NCBI GenBank assembly: GCA_023253615.1
Contig: JALRFZ010000622.1
Location: 1 to 5,759 of the forward strand
Direction: 5' to 3'
From: Verrucomicrobiales bacterium
GTDB taxonomy: Bacteria > Verrucomicrobiota > Verrucomicrobiia > Verrucomicrobiales > DEV007
Length of the DNA stretch: 5,759 nucleotides
The translations under genes and the position numbers were made by a program. Below the pieces are notes generated by a model that was not told where the DNA came from, did not search any database, and saw only the letters and a program-made list of their open reading frames with translations. Within the stretch, counting starts at the first letter, position 1, and every line of letters begins with the position of its first letter. This document shows, piece after piece, positions 1 to 5,680 of this stretch.

Positions 1-26
1 CGCCATGTTTTCGGAAAGGGATGGAC

Positions 27-50
27 GTGGCATGGGCATCCTGCCCATGC
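27..50 (+). repeat. REP-like palindrome, copy 1
   Basis: A perfect hairpin has arms GCATGGGCA (30-38) and TGCCCATGC (42-50) around a TCC loop. The tetranucleotide GTGG (27-30) sits at the 5' foot and shares its last G with the stem. A GTRG foot beside an imperfect or perfect palindrome is the hallmark of REP elements mobilised by RAYT (REP-associated tyrosine transposase) proteins. The same 24 bases recur on the other strand at 166-189. Calling it REP-like is inference: the window shows only two copies and no transposase. Confidence 0.65.
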
Positions 51-153
51 TTTCGGCGTAGGGGACGGGAGGAGTGGAAACGAGGTCCTTTGCTGATCGA
101 GTCCAGACGGGCGCGAGCCGGGAAAGCGGAAGGACCGTCCAAGGACCTCGGCT

Positions 154-163
154 CCCGATCGGG
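154..163. repeat. 10-bp perfect palindrome
   Basis: CCCGATCGGG is a perfect 10-bp palindrome immediately beside the copy-2 REP-like hairpin and inside the composite element. It may be part of the element's fold. By itself it is short enough to be chance in GC-rich DNA. Confidence 0.3.
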
Positions 164-165
164 GC

Positions 166-189
166 GCATGGGCAGGATGCCCATGCCAC
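166..189 (-). repeat. REP-like palindrome, copy 2 (inverted)
   Basis: This is the exact reverse complement of the 24 bases at 27-50, including the GTGG foot, which lies here at the right end on the minus strand. The arms are 166-174 and 178-186 with a 3-base loop. It begins 37 bp past the stop codon of the phosphoesterase gene, so it would fold near the 3' end of that transcript. There it could protect the mRNA from 3' exonucleases, as some REPs do. It lacks the T-run of an intrinsic terminator. Confidence 0.65.
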
Positions 190-225
190 TTGGTTCAAAC
201 CTGATGCAGAGAAGTCCAGCCACCC

Positions 226-1038
226 TCAGCCTTTCAAACTCAAAATCGCCACCTCCGGCGCACACAGAAACCGGGCCGGGATCGTCAGGGTGCCGATGCC
301 GCGGGTGACGAAGAGATGGGCGGTGTCTTTTCGATAAAGTCCGTAGGGATACTTGCGGCCATACTCGGGCAGGAGCAGCGGCCCGACCACGGGAGCGCAG
401 ATCTGTCCGCCGTGGGTGTGGCCGGACATCTGTAGCGCGAGGCGGGGATCGGTATGGAAATCAAAGGTGTCGGGCTCGTGCCAGGCGAGGAGGATGGGCT
501 TCCCGGGAGGGAGGTTGTGGAAGGTTTCCTTCAAGCGGGGAACCCCGCCCCAGTGACTGTCCATCCCCACGACGCAGAAGTCGGGGAACTCTTGTCCGAG
601 GTTTGAAAGAACACGGACTCCGGCATTTGTGAGGACCTGCTCGAGCACGTGCGAGGCGTGCCAGCGATCATGATTGCCCCAGACACCGAAGGTGCCGAGG
701 CGGGGGCGCAAGTTCTGCAACTCCTCGCAGAGCGGCTCGATCGCGGCGGGATCGTCGGAGATGTAATCACCCACGAGGAAGACGAGGTCGATGCCTTCGG
801 CGTTGATGGTCTCGACAGCGCGACGGATGAGGCGGGGGTCGCCGAAGTCGTCGTGATGGAAGTCGCCCATCACCGCGATCTTCAGTCCGGCAAGGGCGGC
901 GTGCTCAGGCGAGAGGGGTACCTCGAGTCGCGTGACGTCGAGCCACTGTTTCTCAATGCCACTGCCATAGCCGAAGCCGGCGGCAGGGATGCCATAAAAG
1001 GCGGAGCGTAAGAGCCATTTTCTGCGGGAGAGATTCAT
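226..1038 (-). CDS. Calcineurin-like metallophosphoesterase, YkuE/LpxG type, Tat-like N-terminus
   Basis: A 270-residue binuclear metallophosphoesterase. All family motifs are present in order: D59-x-H61, G90-D91, G121-N-H-D124, H187 in WHEPD, and G206-H-T-H-G-G-Q212. These residues normally bind two metal ions and hydrolyse a phosphoester or pyrophosphate. The tail (VTRGIG, then IPARFL and PEVAILSL) closely follows Bacillus YkuE as I remember it. The start at 1038 is chosen because residues 4-10, SRRKWLL, fit a twin-arginine motif followed by a short apolar stretch, as in YkuE, a known Tat substrate. The absence of a clear AxA site suggests it may stay membrane-anchored. An upstream TTG at 1290 would overlap the sulfatase stop, but it adds 84 residues unlike the family. 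Chlamydial LpxG, the UDP-2,3-diacylglucosamine pyrophosphatase of lipid A synthesis, is also YkuE-like, so a lipid A role is an alternative. The substrate is undetermined. Confidence 0.9.
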   Translation of the reverse strand: MNLSRRKWLLRSAFYGIPAAGFGYGSGIEKQWLDVTRLEVPLSPEHAALAGLKIAVMGDFHHDDFGDPRLIRRAVETINAEGIDLVFLVGDYISDDPAAIEPLCEELQNLRPRLGTFGVWGNHDRWHASHVLEQVLTNAGVRVLSNLGQEFPDFCVVGMDSHWGGVPRLKETFHNLPPGKPILLAWHEPDTFDFHTDPRLALQMSGHTHGGQICAPVVGPLLLPEYGRKYPYGLYRKDTAHLFVTRGIGTLTIPARFLCAPEVAILSLKG

Positions 1039-1286
1039 GGAGGAAGCATCGTCCCGCTCGGTGAAAGGGAGATGAAAGCCGGATGTGTATTTGATGAAAA
1101 GATCGCACCGATACCGGAAAGATCGAGTTCCCCGCACCGCAGGCGGCGGTTCCGGTGGCCGCCTCTCTCCAAGCCTGTCGGACGTTGAGCCGGCCCGCAG
1201 GGATTCATGGGGATGGATTGGGGCTCTCCGCCTTTGTTGTGCGGATTTCTGAAAACCGGGAAAGTGGATCGCTGGTCCCAGCTTCT
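1039..1286 (-). other. 248-bp gap between sulfatase and phosphoesterase genes
   Basis: The frame of the phosphoesterase stays open across this gap, but the 84 encoded residues (rich in R, P and S) look non-coding. Visible structure is limited to a 7-bp hairpin, AGGCGGC (1141-1147) with GCCGCCT (1158-1164), and a direct repeat AAAGATCG at 1098-1105 and 1118-1125. No -35/-10 pair is convincing, and the hairpin has no T-run. The gap is long enough for a separate promoter for the phosphoesterase, which would make it independent of the upstream pair. Confidence 0.5.
1141..1164. repeat. Short GC-rich hairpin in the gap
   Basis: A 7-bp stem with a 10-base loop lies 123 bp past the sulfatase stop on the minus strand. 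It has no downstream T-run, so it is at best a weak or factor-dependent 3' structure. It could be chance in this GC-rich sequence. Confidence 0.25.
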
Positions 1287-2831
1287 TCAATTTTCCGATT
1301 TCTTACCTTTGCTCCGGTCGGGACGGTGGTAGGGCGAATCCCTCGGCACGGTCCGGTTCGGCGCGGCATCGACGGGAAGACGGGCGGCCAGGGCGGCTTT
1401 GACGGTGGCGTGGGCGGGATCTGCCGCGAGATTCCGAAACTCCCCGCGATCCTTTTCGAGATCGTAGAGCTCTTCAAAGCCGTCGGGATAACGGATGTAA
1501 CGATAGCGGGGATCCCGGACGGCGTGCGACGGAGATTGATCACGGTTGAAAGTGTAGGAGGTCAGGGCGATGCCGTCACTGATCGCCAGCGGATCCTTTA
1601 GTTGGGCGACGAGCGATCTGCCGGTGCATTGCGGAGGAACGGGCAGTCCGGCGAGCTCGCAGAGGGTCGGGTAGAGGTCGGTCAGCGTGGCCGGCTCGGG
1701 GCTTCTCCCCCCGTCGAGGGACACGCCGGGAGCATGGATGAAAAGGGGAACCCGGGTGGTCTGCTCCCAAAGGGCGAATTTCTCCCAGTTCTCCTTTTCA
1801 CCGATGTGGAAGCCGTGATCCGCCCAAAGCACCACGATGGTGTTGCCGGCGATGGGCGATGCGTCCAGCGCGTCGAGGAGCCGTCCCACTTCGTGATCGA
1901 CGTAGCTGATCGAGGCGAGGTAGCCGCGCATGAGGTGCCGCCATTGGTCGTTCACGGTCACCCATTCGTGCCAGGATTCGCGCTCGTGCGAACGCGCGTC
2001 GGCGAGGTCGTCGGCGGGACTCTCCGGCAGTCGCACCTGGTCGGGTGGATAGAGATCGAACCAGCGCTGCGGCACTTCGAAGGGGATGTGCGGACGGAAA
2101 AGGCCCACGGCAAGAAACAGGGGCTGGACTCCGGCGGACTTCATCTCGGCGGCCGCCCAATCGACCACCGCCGCGTCTCCCTGGCCGGGGTCCAGTTCGA
2201 GCGGGGCGGCCCCGAAGAGGAAATGTGACAGGGGGCGTCTTCCGATGAAGCCCTCGTCCTGCGACCTGCCTCCGAAGTCGGGTCGCGGCCAGTCGCGGGA
2301 AATGGGGTCGAGAGGATCACCGCGGTAGGCATCCCACGCGGCAGGATCGTTCTGGGAATCGCCCGGGGTCCACTGCAGGGCATGGAAGATCTTTCCTCCA
2401 CCGACGGACCGGTAGCCATGATCACGAAAGTGTTGGGATAGAACGACCGCATTTTCCAGAGCGGGTGATTCATGCCGCCAGCGTGGACCGTGGGAGCCGA
2501 AGAGATTCCGGTAGAGGCCGGAGGCGGTGGGATGCACCCCGGTCATCACCGCGACGCGCGAGGGATGACAAGCGGGCGCGGCGCAGTGGGCATTGGTGAA
2601 GGTCACGGATCGCCGCGCGAGCCGGTCGAAGTGCGGCGTTTGGATGCCGGGATGGTTGTCCAGCGGCGAGATGTAGTCGTTCAGGTCGTCGATCGCGATG
2701 AAGAGAACGTTCGGCCTGGTCTTTTCCCGGGCTGCAAGGGGCAGGCCGAGAGCGAGGAGGATGGAGGGCAGGATGATCCGCAGGTGGCGGTGTGCGTGAC
2801 CGGATTGGCTCCAATCGAAGGGATTTGTCAT
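1287..2831 (-). CDS. Exported type I (formylglycine) sulfatase, iduronate-2-sulfatase-like
   Basis: A 514-residue S1-family arylsulfatase-type enzyme that hydrolyses sulfate esters. Near the N-terminus of the mature protein are the metal ligands D48-D49 (IDDLND). The maturation motif C88-H-P-S-R92 follows, whose Cys becomes the catalytic formylglycine. Further on are GGGK147IFH150, RPH248IPF and D338-H-G-F-H342-IGEK, with K351 in ENWEKFALWE. The RPHIPF block and the DHGxHxGEKxxWxKxxLWE block are typical of the iduronate-2-sulfatase branch, probably SulfAtlas S1_7. Export is predicted from an 18-residue n-region, the apolar stretch 19-34 and likely cleavage after LAA34. The ATG at 2831 was chosen because a GTG at 2894, overlapping the preceding stop as GTGA, would lengthen an already long n-region. 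It lies 59 bp after the DUF4838 gene, probably in one transcript. The C-terminus is basic (RSKGKKSEN). The substrate is likely a sulfated glycan but is not determinable here. Confidence 0.93.
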   Translation of the reverse strand: MTNPFDWSQSGHAHRHLRIILPSILLALGLPLAAREKTRPNVLFIAIDDLNDYISPLDNHPGIQTPHFDRLARRSVTFTNAHCAAPACHPSRVAVMTGVHPTASGLYRNLFGSHGPRWRHESPALENAVVLSQHFRDHGYRSVGGGKIFHALQWTPGDSQNDPAAWDAYRGDPLDPISRDWPRPDFGGRSQDEGFIGRRPLSHFLFGAAPLELDPGQGDAAVVDWAAAEMKSAGVQPLFLAVGLFRPHIPFEVPQRWFDLYPPDQVRLPESPADDLADARSHERESWHEWVTVNDQWRHLMRGYLASISYVDHEVGRLLDALDASPIAGNTIVVLWADHGFHIGEKENWEKFALWEQTTRVPLFIHAPGVSLDGGRSPEPATLTDLYPTLCELAGLPVPPQCTGRSLVAQLKDPLAISDGIALTSYTFNRDQSPSHAVRDPRYRYIRYPDGFEELYDLEKDRGEFRNLAADPAHATVKAALAARLPVDAAPNRTVPRDSPYHRPDRSKGKKSEN

Positions 2832-2890
2832 CTTGTTAGAGTGTAGGTTCGAAAGAGCGGGTGAGATTGGTGTGGCGACCGGTCTGGCAG

Positions 2891-5536
2891 TCACTCAAAC
2901 ACGATTTCCCCGAAAAGATTCCGATCCCCGATGTCGGAGGCCTGGAGCGAACTCGACCAGAGGGCGCGGTCGACCTGGTTTCGCGGCAATTGGTGATACC
3001 GCGCGAGGTTGGCCCGCCACACATCGCCACTGGCCGGCGGCGCGGCTTCGAGGGTCGCAAAGGGAATGGCGATGAGAGCGAGCCAGAGGTGGCCTTCGGC
3101 GTCGAGCCGGGTCGTGGCGGTCCATTCACCGTTCCAGGTCGGATCGTCGCGACCGTGACGGGGATCCATGGCATCGGCGATGAGTCCGGCCACGGCATCG
3201 TAGCGGGTCTTGGCCTGCGGGGTGACGCCGAAACGGTGATACACCTCGCGACCGGGCCGGGCGGCGAGGGCGAGATCGATGGACTCCACCCCGGTGAGAT
3301 CGCGGTCGCGTGGCAGCTCGGGATAGGTGGCGGGATGATCGGCCGCCAGCTCGCATTCGGCCCGCAGATAGAGGTGGGTGCCATCGTGGAGCAGACGGAT
3401 GGCGGTGCGTCGGGGCAGGCCGCGGAGCGGAGTGAGATGGGTGAGTTCGTGGCTTTCCGCCTTTTCCCAGGCGGCTGCGTCGAGATCGACCGGACCGCCC
3501 GTGCGACCGACGTTGAGTCGCTTCCGTCCCGGTGCGGGGGCCTGGCGCATGGCTTTCGTGTCCCAGTTGAAACAGGTATTTGCGTAGGGTTCCTGATAGC
3601 CGTCGTGGGCGAGCCGCAGGTGCTTGGCGTCGTGGCCGGGAAAGGGGAAAAAGACCTGTCCCCAGCCGTCGCGATCGACGGCATGGCCGCGTTCGTTGAA
3701 AAGACCGTCGATGAAGGCGTTGCGGGCATCGATGGCGTCGAGGAGCCGGTCGCGCAGGGCGACATCGGGCACCATCTGATAGGCCTGGTGGAGATGCACC
3801 ACGGTGGCGAAATGCCGGAGATAATCGAACTCGGTCCGGATGAGGGCGAGTCGGGTTTTCGCCTTGTCGCCGGTGGCTTGCCTCTCCGCGAGCTTCAGAG
3901 CCTCGTCGAGTGAGGCGATCACATTCGGCGGATAGAGAAAGGCGATGAGTTGGAAAGGATCCTGCACCGTTTTGCGCGGGCGTCCCTCGCCGGGCAACGG
4001 TTGATAGGTCCAGGCGTCGCAGCGCGTCCCGATGCGGTCTGAGTAGAGCGCGATGGTGTGATAGAGCTGATCGTAGAACGACCGCATGTAGAAGGCGGCG
4101 CTGGCATTGCCAAAGGCGGCCTCGCAATACTCGGGCAGCAGGGTGTGGGCCGCGTTCCGCTCCGGATCGTCGAACATCCTTCCCATCGTGTAGTAAACGG
4201 GGCCTTCCAAACCAAACAGTTGTCCAGGCCCATCCCGATAGAGTGACTGGATGCGATTTCCGGCGAGGCGTTTCACCTGGATCTCGACAAATCCGGGCGT
4301 GCGCATCGGCGTGTAGCGGGTGCCGAGGTTCGGACACCAGTTGTAGACGTAACCGGTGAAGCCGCGCGGCACCTCGATGTCACGCCACGGGGCGATGTCC
4401 TCCTCGTTCGTGCCGGTGAGCATGATGCAGGTGTTCGACGGGAATTTCTTGAACGACTTCGGAGGCTGGGCCGTGAGGATGTACGACATCATCGTCACAT
4501 CGCGACCGGGGTGGGATTTCTCGAGCCGCTCCGCGACCTGACGGTGGAAGATCCAGATCTTTTCGCTCCAGTCCTTTCCTGTGCCGTAGAGCGCGTCGCA
4601 TTCGGCGCACTGGCACTCGCGAAAGCCATCGGGCTGACCGAGATCGACGGCGCGATAACCGCGGTCCAGCCAACCGGCGAGGTCGCGATAGATCAACTCC
4701 TGCACATCGGGATTCGAGAGACAATACTGGGCCTTTCCGCCCTCGGGCTTTAGCCGGGAGCCGCTGATGAGGGCGAAATATTCCGGGTGGGTTTCCCAGT
4801 GTTCTTCGGGCGGCACCGCACGCTCCCAGGTGTGTCCGCCAAAGACCTCATCGACGCGCGGGAAGCGGTTATGGGCGAGATCGTAAAAGCTGCCGCCGGC
4901 GGGATGGGCGGTATTGAGCCGCAGCAGGGGTGTCTTCTCCAAATTCAGATCCGCCGGAACGGAGACGAAGGGCCGTGGCAGATACTCGATCGCCGGCGTG
5001 GCGAGCAGATCGATTTTAGCCGCCGCGGCGACCGGTTGATAGGATGGCAGTTCGGGAAACAAAAAGCGCACCCCGAGATATTCGCGGGCGAAATCGACCG
5101 CGGCTTTGGCGGTGCCCACCCGGTCCCAATTCGGCCGCCGGGCATTGGTCGTCTCGCCGCGGGCCGGATGATCGTGACCAGCGAGGATGAGATCGCGCCC
5201 CACGGCTCGCTGGATGTAGCTCCAGTCGCGGAGCGCCGTCGTCTCGATGCCCTGGGCACGGGCAAATGCGGTGTCGCCGAGATACAGGGCGGGCTTGGCG
5301 GGATCATCCGCGTTTTCAGCAACGACGGGCACCCCGGCACCGTTGGCCTGGAAAGCCGTCTGCAAGAGCCGCGCGGTCTGGCGCAAGGATTCGCCGAGCG
5401 TGCCTTCGGGGAGGGGATCGGGCAGGATGATCTCGTAGTCGCTGCGCTTGTCGGCGAGCAGGGTCAGATCAGCGGCGGCGAGGGGGATGCCCTGAAGGCA
5501 GGCTGCGAGAAGGACGATGGGGAGCGGGGCTTTCAT
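2891..5536 (-). CDS. Secreted DUF4838 glycosidase-like protein with C-terminal CBM9-like domain
   Basis: An 881-residue exported protein. Residues 1-22 form a signal peptide with probable cleavage after LAAA22; LAAC13 also resembles a lipobox. Residues ~30-165 look like the alpha/beta domain that precedes catalytic barrels in GH20 and GH67 enzymes (LYLGDTA, then GTAKAAVDFAREYLGVRFLFPE). Residues ~200-470 match DUF4838 as I recall it: HTW235-237, HPEYF250-254, then QPDG301-304 followed by C308-x-C310-x-x-C313, and a predicted barrel-like region. A helical segment (~470-615) follows. Residues ~675-881 read as a CBM9/DOMON-like beta-sandwich (LDAAAWEKAE, HDGTHLYLRAEC, LWLALIAIPFATL, DVWRANLAR, LFGEIVFE). 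A carbohydrate-active role is inferred; I know of no assigned reaction for this subgroup. The ATG at 5536 is preferred over TTG 5623 and ATG 5596 because it begins the signal peptide directly. It is the first gene of the leftward set. Confidence 0.85.
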   Translation of the reverse strand: MKAPLPIVLLAACLQGIPLAAADLTLLADKRSDYEIILPDPLPEGTLGESLRQTARLLQTAFQANGAGVPVVAENADDPAKPALYLGDTAFARAQGIETTALRDWSYIQRAVGRDLILAGHDHPARGETTNARRPNWDRVGTAKAAVDFAREYLGVRFLFPELPSYQPVAAAAKIDLLATPAIEYLPRPFVSVPADLNLEKTPLLRLNTAHPAGGSFYDLAHNRFPRVDEVFGGHTWERAVPPEEHWETHPEYFALISGSRLKPEGGKAQYCLSNPDVQELIYRDLAGWLDRGYRAVDLGQPDGFRECQCAECDALYGTGKDWSEKIWIFHRQVAERLEKSHPGRDVTMMSYILTAQPPKSFKKFPSNTCIMLTGTNEEDIAPWRDIEVPRGFTGYVYNWCPNLGTRYTPMRTPGFVEIQVKRLAGNRIQSLYRDGPGQLFGLEGPVYYTMGRMFDDPERNAAHTLLPEYCEAAFGNASAAFYMRSFYDQLYHTIALYSDRIGTRCDAWTYQPLPGEGRPRKTVQDPFQLIAFLYPPNVIASLDEALKLAERQATGDKAKTRLALIRTEFDYLRHFATVVHLHQAYQMVPDVALRDRLLDAIDARNAFIDGLFNERGHAVDRDGWGQVFFPFPGHDAKHLRLAHDGYQEPYANTCFNWDTKAMRQAPAPGRKRLNVGRTGGPVDLDAAAWEKAESHELTHLTPLRGLPRRTAIRLLHDGTHLYLRAECELAADHPATYPELPRDRDLTGVESIDLALAARPGREVYHRFGVTPQAKTRYDAVAGLIADAMDPRHGRDDPTWNGEWTATTRLDAEGHLWLALIAIPFATLEAAPPASGDVWRANLARYHQLPRNQVDRALWSSSLQASDIGDRNLFGEIVFE

Positions 5537-5630
5537 GGGACGGCCGATGTGCTGAGAATAAGCAAGCGGTCGGGACCCGGAAAAGGCCGCATTCATGTCT
5601 TGTGGCGAAAGATCCGGAGGCAATCCCGAG

Positions 5631-5644
5631 GCACCGGACGGTGC
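5631..5644. promoter_or_regulatory. 14-bp palindrome, candidate operator
   Basis: GCACCG and CGGTGC flank a central GA, giving a near-perfect dyad of 6+2+6 bases about 100 bp upstream of the DUF4838 start. A homodimeric repressor or activator site would look like this, but no regulator gene is in the window and GC-rich palindromes arise by chance. Confidence 0.25.
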
Positions 5645-5665
5645 GGTTGCTCAGTCTATCATCCG

Positions 5666-5679
5666 GTCGCGAAAGCGAC
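5666..5679. promoter_or_regulatory. 14-bp palindrome with GAAA loop
   Basis: GTCGC and GCGAC surround GAAA, so on the plus strand this would be a 5-bp stem capped by a GNRA tetraloop. It lies directly before the ATG of the tentative rightward frame at 5681 and about 130 bp upstream of the DUF4838 start. It could be an operator, an RNA hairpin in a leader, or chance. Confidence 0.25.
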
Positions 5680-5680
5680 G

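Larger units (their letters stand above)
27..189. repeat. Composite REP doublet (REPIN/BIME-like) with nested inverted repeats
   Basis: The two 24-nt copies face each other across 115 bp. Between them further complementary pairs occur in nested order: GGGAG at 67-71 with CTCCC at 152-156, and CGAGGTCCTT at 81-90 with AAGGACCTCG at 141-150. A single strand could therefore fold into one long, interrupted stem-loop. Paired inverted REPs are known as BIMEs or REPINs, but the spacer here is longer than I would expect for those. A small non-autonomous mobile element or a structured RNA would fit as well. Confidence 0.45.
1..225. other. Intergenic region downstream of the phosphoesterase gene
   Basis: No convincing gene is seen here. 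The open frames that cross it on the plus strand are arginine- and proline-rich, resemble no family I know and run into the antisense of the phosphoesterase gene. The region is dominated by inverted repeats, described separately. Neither strong hairpin is followed by a T-run in the direction of transcription, so no intrinsic terminator can be called for the leftward gene set. Confidence 0.7.
5537..5680 (-). promoter_or_regulatory. Upstream region of the leftward gene set
   Basis: This is the most likely place for the promoter of the DUF4838-sulfatase pair, simply because it lies upstream of the first gene. No convincing sigma-70 type hexamer pair is visible on the minus strand, and no Shine-Dalgarno sequence precedes the ATG. 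Two 14-bp palindromic sequences (5631-5644 and 5666-5679) are candidates for regulator binding or RNA hairpins. Confidence 0.35.

Noticed and set aside
166..186. Intrinsic terminator for the leftward genes
   Set aside because: The hairpin is strong, but the bases after it on the minus strand are GC-rich with no T-run, and the same palindrome recurs at 30-50, which fits a dispersed repeat better.
21..337. Two overlapping small plus-strand frames (95 and 87 codons)
   Set aside because: They run through the REP-like repeats and into the antisense of the phosphoesterase gene. Their products contain the translated palindrome (e.g. HGQDAHAT), which is typical of spurious genes called across such repeats.
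1602..2228. 208-codon open frame on the plus strand
   Set aside because: It is antisense to the sulfatase gene and shows no recognisable domain.
2832..2894. Sulfatase start at GTG 2894 overlapping the DUF4838 stop
   Set aside because: The overlap is attractive for coupling, but it gives a 39-residue region before the apolar segment of the signal peptide. The ATG at 2831 is more natural. It is not excluded.
2861..3913. 350-codon open frame on the plus strand
   Set aside because: It lies antisense to the DUF4838 gene, whose protein has a signal peptide and recognisable domains. The plus-strand product is Gly- and Val-rich with no known motifs, as expected from the complement of GC-rich coding DNA.
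3126..4337. 403-codon open frame on the minus strand in another frame
   Set aside because: Its product is dominated by R, P, H and S and is a frame-shifted shadow of the DUF4838 gene.
5498..5509. Lipobox LAAC at residues 10-13 of the DUF4838 protein
   Set aside because: The apolar stretch before the Cys is short and hydrophobicity continues to an AAA signal peptidase I site at 20-22, so a soluble secreted protein is more likely. The lipoprotein reading remains possible.
5555..5560. TATTCT on the minus strand as a -10 box
   Set aside because: No acceptable -35 hexamer is found at 16-18 bp, and the resulting leader before ATG 5536 would be only about 12 nt.
5537..5623. Longer DUF4838 protein starting at TTG 5623 or ATG 5596
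   Set aside because: It would put 29 or 20 polar residues in front of a standard signal peptide, and no ribosome-binding site supports either start.
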